This document shows positions 5,357 to 7,827 of a DNA stretch of 7,827 nucleotides, one piece after another; position 1 is the first letter of the stretch; each line of letters begins with the position of its first letter. Below the pieces are notes generated by a model. The model had not been told where the DNA came from and made no database searches. It was given only the letters and a program-made list of their open reading frames with translations. Both the position numbers and the translations under genes were made by a program. Location: the NCBI GenBank assembly GCA_023139025.1, contig JAGLOH010000090.1, forward strand, positions 1 to 7,827. The letters are read 5' to 3'. Source of the stretch: Candidatus Heimdallarchaeota archaeon (GTDB lineage Archaea > Asgardarchaeota > Heimdallarchaeia > Heimdallarchaeales > Heimdallarchaeaceae).

Positions 5357-6052
5357 ATGGATACTATCACTAATATCATATTCAGGTCGTTGACCACAAT
5401 TTATGAAGGAACGATTAGTGGTAGCGCTTTGCATCCGAACATGTATTTTCTCGAAAATAACAAATTAAACACATACCATGGTTTCAATCTTCAAGATGTT
5501 ATTCCAACAAGATTAATTACGCGTATTTATGAAGAAGGAAAGCATATCATTACAGATTTACTCTGGTTAGTAGATGACTCAAAAATAACTGGAAAAGGGC
5601 ATATATCTTTTACAGAAAAATCTAACAAAATCTCAGTAGAAGGAAAACCAAAAGAATATATCAAACTATTTGAGAATGATGCAACCATAACAGCATGTTA
5701 TGGGGATCTCCTCACACTACCTAATTATCTAGACTTGGTTCTAACTGGATCTAGGGAATGGTCTCCAGCTAAAATCCAATCTACAACTAAATTAAATATC
5801 CCAAACATTCCTACAAACTTGTACAGTTTCTCAAGAACCATCTTAGAAGCAAAAAAAATTAAAGACGAAGATTATCAAGAACTTGTACTAGATAGTTACT
5901 TAGCTCTAATTGATTTAGTACACAGGTCACTTGAATTACTTTCTAAATATACTCAGAAGGAGAACGGAGAGATTATTTTTTGTGTTAGATGTGGTCAAAA
6001 CCTTCCTTCAAACTCATTCTACTGTCCAATATGTGGAAGTAAACAAAATTAG
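5357..6052 (+). CDS. Hypothetical protein with C-terminal zinc ribbon
   Basis: 231 residues. I recognise only the C-terminus: C209-x2-C212-x10-C223-x2-C226 (FCVRCGQNLPSNSFYCPICG), a compact four-cysteine zinc ribbon of the kind appended to many archaeal proteins for protein or nucleic-acid contact. Residues 1-140 are mixed alpha/beta, with an aromatic-rich start (IIFRSLTTIYEGTISG) and no signal peptide. Residues 154-200 are helical (LYSFSRTILEAKKIKDEDYQ onward) and could form a coiled or bundled segment before the ribbon. The protein is probably cytosolic. The ATG at 5357 follows a good TATA box with little or no leader. It is divergent from the pilin gene across a 164-base region holding two inverted repeats, and ends 12 bases from the stop of the convergent nuclease-like gene. 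A regulatory role for the pilin neighbour is conceivable but rests on position alone. Confidence 0.8.
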   Translation: MDTITNIIFRSLTTIYEGTISGSALHPNMYFLENNKLNTYHGFNLQDVIPTRLITRIYEEGKHIITDLLWLVDDSKITGKGHISFTEKSNKISVEGKPKEYIKLFENDATITACYGDLLTLPNYLDLVLTGSREWSPAKIQSTTKLNIPNIPTNLYSFSRTILEAKKIKDEDYQELVLDSYLALIDLVHRSLELLSKYTQKENGEIIFCVRCGQNLPSNSFYCPICGSKQN

Positions 6053-6064
6053 GTTTAATGAAAA

Positions 6065-6418
6065 TTAAGTGTGATAAAGTATTTCTGCTCGTTCGATTAG
6101 TTCTAAAGTATCAGTTTGATTTGCCAAATCTCTTGCATTTGGAGAGAAATTATTAGCTACTATGAACCCACCACTCAGGTTCGACCTTTGAACCAAACGC
6201 TCAATATGAATAATCTTATCTGTTCCGACGCTTCTTTTCCAGTCTAAAACCCAAACACCTACCAGTAATTCCTTTATTATTATCAGAAAATCTATTGCAT
6301 GTTTGGAAGGTCCTGTAACAACTGATAAATCGTGAGAAAGAGTTCCGAAACTCTTTAGATATTCAAGTGACAGTTCAATCAGCGGTTTACTTCGGTCGTA
6401 ATTCATTGACCACAGCAT
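6065..6418 (-). CDS. Small PD-(D/E)XK nuclease-fold protein, Mrr-like
   Basis: 117 residues. The pattern fits the restriction-endonuclease-like fold of the Mrr family: D43 in HAIDFLIII as the first acidic metal ligand, then VWVLDWKRS, where D59-x-K61 is the (D/E)xK motif, and a later segment SGGFIVANNFSPNARDLANQ followed by LELIERAEI, matching the Mrr-type 'gflvT..fs..A...A....i.Li...eL' ending. All three core residues are present, so metal-dependent DNA cleavage is possible. There is no methyltransferase, helicase or DNA-recognition domain in or beside it, so it is not an obvious restriction system; a repair or DNA-processing role is equally possible. The start is ATG 6418, or the in-frame ATG at 6406, which fits the TATA-like box at 6431-6440 better if the mRNA is leaderless. 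It lies 46 bases downstream of the 102-residue gene. Confidence 0.7.
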   Translation of the reverse strand: MLWSMNYDRSKPLIELSLEYLKSFGTLSHDLSVVTGPSKHAIDFLIIIKELLVGVWVLDWKRSVGTDKIIHIERLVQRSNLSGGFIVANNFSPNARDLANQTDTLELIERAEILYHT

Positions 6419-6430
6419 TCTACTGTCTAT

Positions 6431-6440
6431 TAAAATATTT
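6431..6440 (-). promoter_or_regulatory. TATA-like element for the nuclease-fold gene
   Basis: The minus strand reads AAATATTTTA, about 17 bases from the ATG at 6418 and about 29 from the ATG at 6406. The spacing favours the shorter, leaderless form starting at 6406. It also suggests the gene can be transcribed apart from the one upstream. Confidence 0.4.
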
Positions 6441-6464
6441 GTATGAAAATCCTCTTATTCTTAA

Positions 6465-6773
6465 TTAGATTTCAATTTCGAGATTTTTGTCGTTACATTG
6501 GATAATCCATTTACCCTTTGTTTTAAGGATTAAAGAAATACTTTTTCTGAAATTCTTAACAACTTGTGCAGCCATAAGATTAGGGTCTCTTTTTCCATGA
6601 ATTTTGATTGACACTACTTGTTTTGTTTCATCTATTGAAACTTGTTCTCTAAACATTTCCCATGCTGGATCTGGTAGATATCCCTCAATTTCTAAATAAA
6701 ATTCAATACCTACTTCTGGTGGAGTATGGATCAACATCCTTGTGATAGGAACAAGTCTCTGACTATGTTTCAT
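6465..6773 (-). CDS. Hypothetical 102-residue beta-rich protein, possible Ig-like domain
   Basis: No firm family recognised. Residues 7-90 show strands alternating with short turns: LVPITRMLIHTPPEVGIEFY, then EIEGYLPDPAW, VSIDETKQVVSIKIHGKRDP, NFRKSISLIL and KGKWIIQCNDKNLEI. The order 'hydrophobic strand, G-x-LPDP, strand, charged turn, FxxSIxL, G-x-W/Y-x-hydrophobic-x-x-N' resembles a small immunoglobulin-like domain seen in bacterial secreted proteins and lipoproteins. Here the two cysteines common in that group are absent and there is no signal peptide or lipobox, so a cytosolic variant is suggested (low-confidence inference). The ATG at 6773 has no SD and lies 26-27 bases from a TATA-like box, so the mRNA is probably leaderless. 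It is divergent from the signal peptidase gene and lies upstream of the nuclease-fold gene on the same strand. Confidence 0.7.
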   Translation of the reverse strand: MKHSQRLVPITRMLIHTPPEVGIEFYLEIEGYLPDPAWEMFREQVSIDETKQVVSIKIHGKRDPNLMAAQVVKNFRKSISLILKTKGKWIIQCNDKNLEIEI

Positions 6774-6795
6774 CAGTTCTTACATTGTTAACCAA

Positions 6796-6803
6796 TTAAT
6801 AAA
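6796..6803 (-). promoter_or_regulatory. TATA box for the 102-residue gene (leaderless)
   Basis: The minus strand reads TTTATTAA, centred 26-27 bases before the ATG at 6773. This is the archaeal TATA-to-start distance and places the transcription start at the A of the ATG. No SD is present. Confidence 0.6.
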
Positions 6804-6835
6804 CCTTGAGAACAGTTGAAGAATTCAAAAGCAAA

Positions 6836-6844
6836 TTTTTATAA
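6836..6844 (+). promoter_or_regulatory. TATA box for the signal peptidase gene (leaderless)
   Basis: TTTTTATAA is centred 28 bases before the ATG at 6868. There is no purine-rich SD in the interval, so a leaderless mRNA is expected. It forms a divergent promoter pair with the box at 6796-6803. Confidence 0.6.
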
Positions 6845-6867
6845 TGTCCTTTGAATCAATAAACATA

Positions 6868-7827
6868 ATGTCTTCCTCTGATGATAAGACCCTAAAGGAA
6901 AAGGCAAATAAATATGTTAAAAAGTTTATCAGTGAGATTGATGCCAAAGAAGTAGCCATTCTCATCATTTTTGGTTTGATAATTTTTATAATTTTTAAAA
7001 TGATGTTTGGAGGAATTTTTGGCGTATCTTTAGTAGTTATAGAAAATGGTCCTCACTCAAGTATGTGGCCAACCTACGATCAAGGTGATATGTTTCTCAT
7101 CTATAAGTGCTCCCCAGAAAAAATTGAACTTGGGGATGTAATTGTTTATGTTTCAGATACCCCAATGAGTAGAGGAACTCTGATTATTCATCGTGTGATT
7201 AATATAACTAAAGAAGACATAGGGAATGGATTAGAGTACTTTTTCAGGGTTAGTGGAGATAATCCAAACTCAAACAATTATGCGGATAGTTACGATGGAT
7301 TAACATCTCTTATTCCATATGAAGCAGTTGTAGGTAAAACAGTGCTTCTAATAAGAAAAATTGGTTATCTTAGATTGTGGTTAGCTGATAACGCAGCTGT
7401 AAGGTATATTCTTCTGGCAGCTGTCATTCTATTAGGTGCTTATCTGATTTTATCTCCTGATAAGAAAAAGGAAGAAGAAGAAGTTGCTTCAGAGAAATTT
7501 GATGAAATGCAACAGAAAGAGAAGAAAGAATTCAAAGTAAGAATCAAAGAATATTTTGTTAATAAATGGAAGAACACAAAGAAATGGTTTATAGAGTTAT
7601 TTACAGTTAAAAAACAAAGAATAAAACTAATTATCTTCTGTTCAATTATCTTATCACTTGTAATCTTCATTCCTGTTATTGATAATTCAATCAGAACTCA
7701 GGGAATAACAACTGGAATTGATGATATTTCTCTCCTTTCCTCCGATTACTATCCTTTGGAAGATATGGTTTATGTTCCATTTACAATCTATTTCAAACAT
7801 GATGGCTCATGGAATCAAGTACTCAAA
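6868..7827 (+). CDS. Sec11-like signal peptidase I with C-terminal membrane extension (3' end outside window)
   Basis: 320 codons from ATG 6868, open to the window edge. It removes signal peptides from exported proteins at the outer face of the membrane. Membrane helix 1 is at about 28-48. The catalytic serine is S65 in PHSSMWPTYDQGD, and H108 in IIHRVI replaces the bacterial lysine, as in ER and archaeal enzymes. Box E is GDNPNSNNYAD (G130-D131, D140). Helix 2 is at about 178-196. Archaeal enzymes usually end near here; this one continues with a charged, coiled-coil-prone cytoplasmic linker (197-250, K/E-rich), helix 3 (about 252-271) and an outer segment (272-320+) that is cut off. The likely topology is N-inside, catalytic site outside, linker inside, C-terminal domain outside. 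The extra domain might bind substrates or sort proteins (inference). The mRNA is probably leaderless. A prepilin would need a different peptidase, so the nearby pilin is not its obvious substrate. Confidence 0.88.
   Translation, partial: MSSSDDKTLKEKANKYVKKFISEIDAKEVAILIIFGLIIFIIFKMMFGGIFGVSLVVIENGPHSSMWPTYDQGDMFLIYKCSPEKIELGDVIVYVSDTPMSRGTLIIHRVINITKEDIGNGLEYFFRVSGDNPNSNNYADSYDGLTSLIPYEAVVGKTVLLIRKIGYLRLWLADNAAVRYILLAAVILLGAYLILSPDKKKEEEEVASEKFDEMQQKEKKEFKVRIKEYFVNKWKNTKKWFIELFTVKKQRIKLIIFCSIILSLVIFIPVIDNSIRTQGITTGIDDISLLSSDYYPLEDMVYVPFTIYFKHDGSWNQVLK

Noticed and set aside
6824..6855. TTCAAA...TTTGAA arms flanking the signal peptidase TATA box
   Set aside because: Six-base AT-rich arms 20 bases apart are easily expected by chance in this composition.
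7440..7670. 76-codon minus-strand open frame within the signal peptidase gene
   Set aside because: It is antisense to the K/E-rich linker and third helix, and its S/F-rich composition is expected from the complement.
1..7827. CRISPR array, tRNA, rRNA, insertion sequence or prophage
   Set aside because: No regularly spaced direct repeats, cloverleaf sequence, transposase frame or terminal inverted repeats were seen on either strand.

Overview
This is an AT-rich, densely packed archaeal chromosomal segment. Archaeal evidence: a type IV pilin-like N-terminus (KKRGVSPVIATVLLIALV), an ER/archaeal-type (Sec11-like) signal peptidase I with a Ser/His pair, a short archaeal-type S-adenosylhomocysteine hydrolase, and TATA-like boxes 26-34 bases upstream of several start codons that lack a Shine-Dalgarno (SD) sequence. 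A longin-like domain at the N-terminus of a multi-spanning membrane protein points to an Asgard archaeon (inference; the low GC would suit a Lokiarchaeia-like lineage). No rRNA, tRNA, CRISPR array or mobile element was seen.

Layout. 1-396 (minus): N-terminal part of an FtsX/MacB-like ABC permease, cut by the window edge. 480-1802 (minus): longin-like domain fused to about seven membrane helices, TTG start. 1902-3155 (minus): S-adenosylhomocysteine hydrolase with all catalytic residues. 3248-3967 (plus): glycerophosphodiester phosphodiesterase, divergent from the hydrolase and overlapping the next gene tail-to-tail by 4 bases. 3964-4695 (minus): an unrecognised acidic protein with a possible degenerate GNAT fold. 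4785-5192 (minus): pilin-like secreted protein, with its start revised to an internal ATG behind a good SD. 5357-6052 (plus): unrecognised protein with a C-terminal zinc ribbon. 6065-6418 (minus): small PD-(D/E)XK, Mrr-like nuclease domain. 6465-6773 (minus): 102-residue beta-rich hypothetical protein. 6868-7827 (plus, cut by the edge): Sec11-like signal peptidase with an unusual C-terminal extension (two more membrane helices and an outer domain).

The genes do not form one obvious pathway. Strands alternate and most genes seem to have their own promoter, so this looks like mixed housekeeping and lineage-specific content and not an operon. The loose theme is the membrane and its exterior (permease, longin-membrane protein, pilin, signal peptidase, lipid-headgroup phosphodiesterase). 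The most unusual items are the longin-7TM fusion, the extended signal peptidase, and three perfect inverted repeats of identical geometry (7-base arms, 4-base spacer) in the two divergent intergenic regions around the hydrolase/phosphodiesterase and pilin/zinc-ribbon genes. No gene-free stretch exceeds 300 bases; the longest is about 164 bases (5193-5356).
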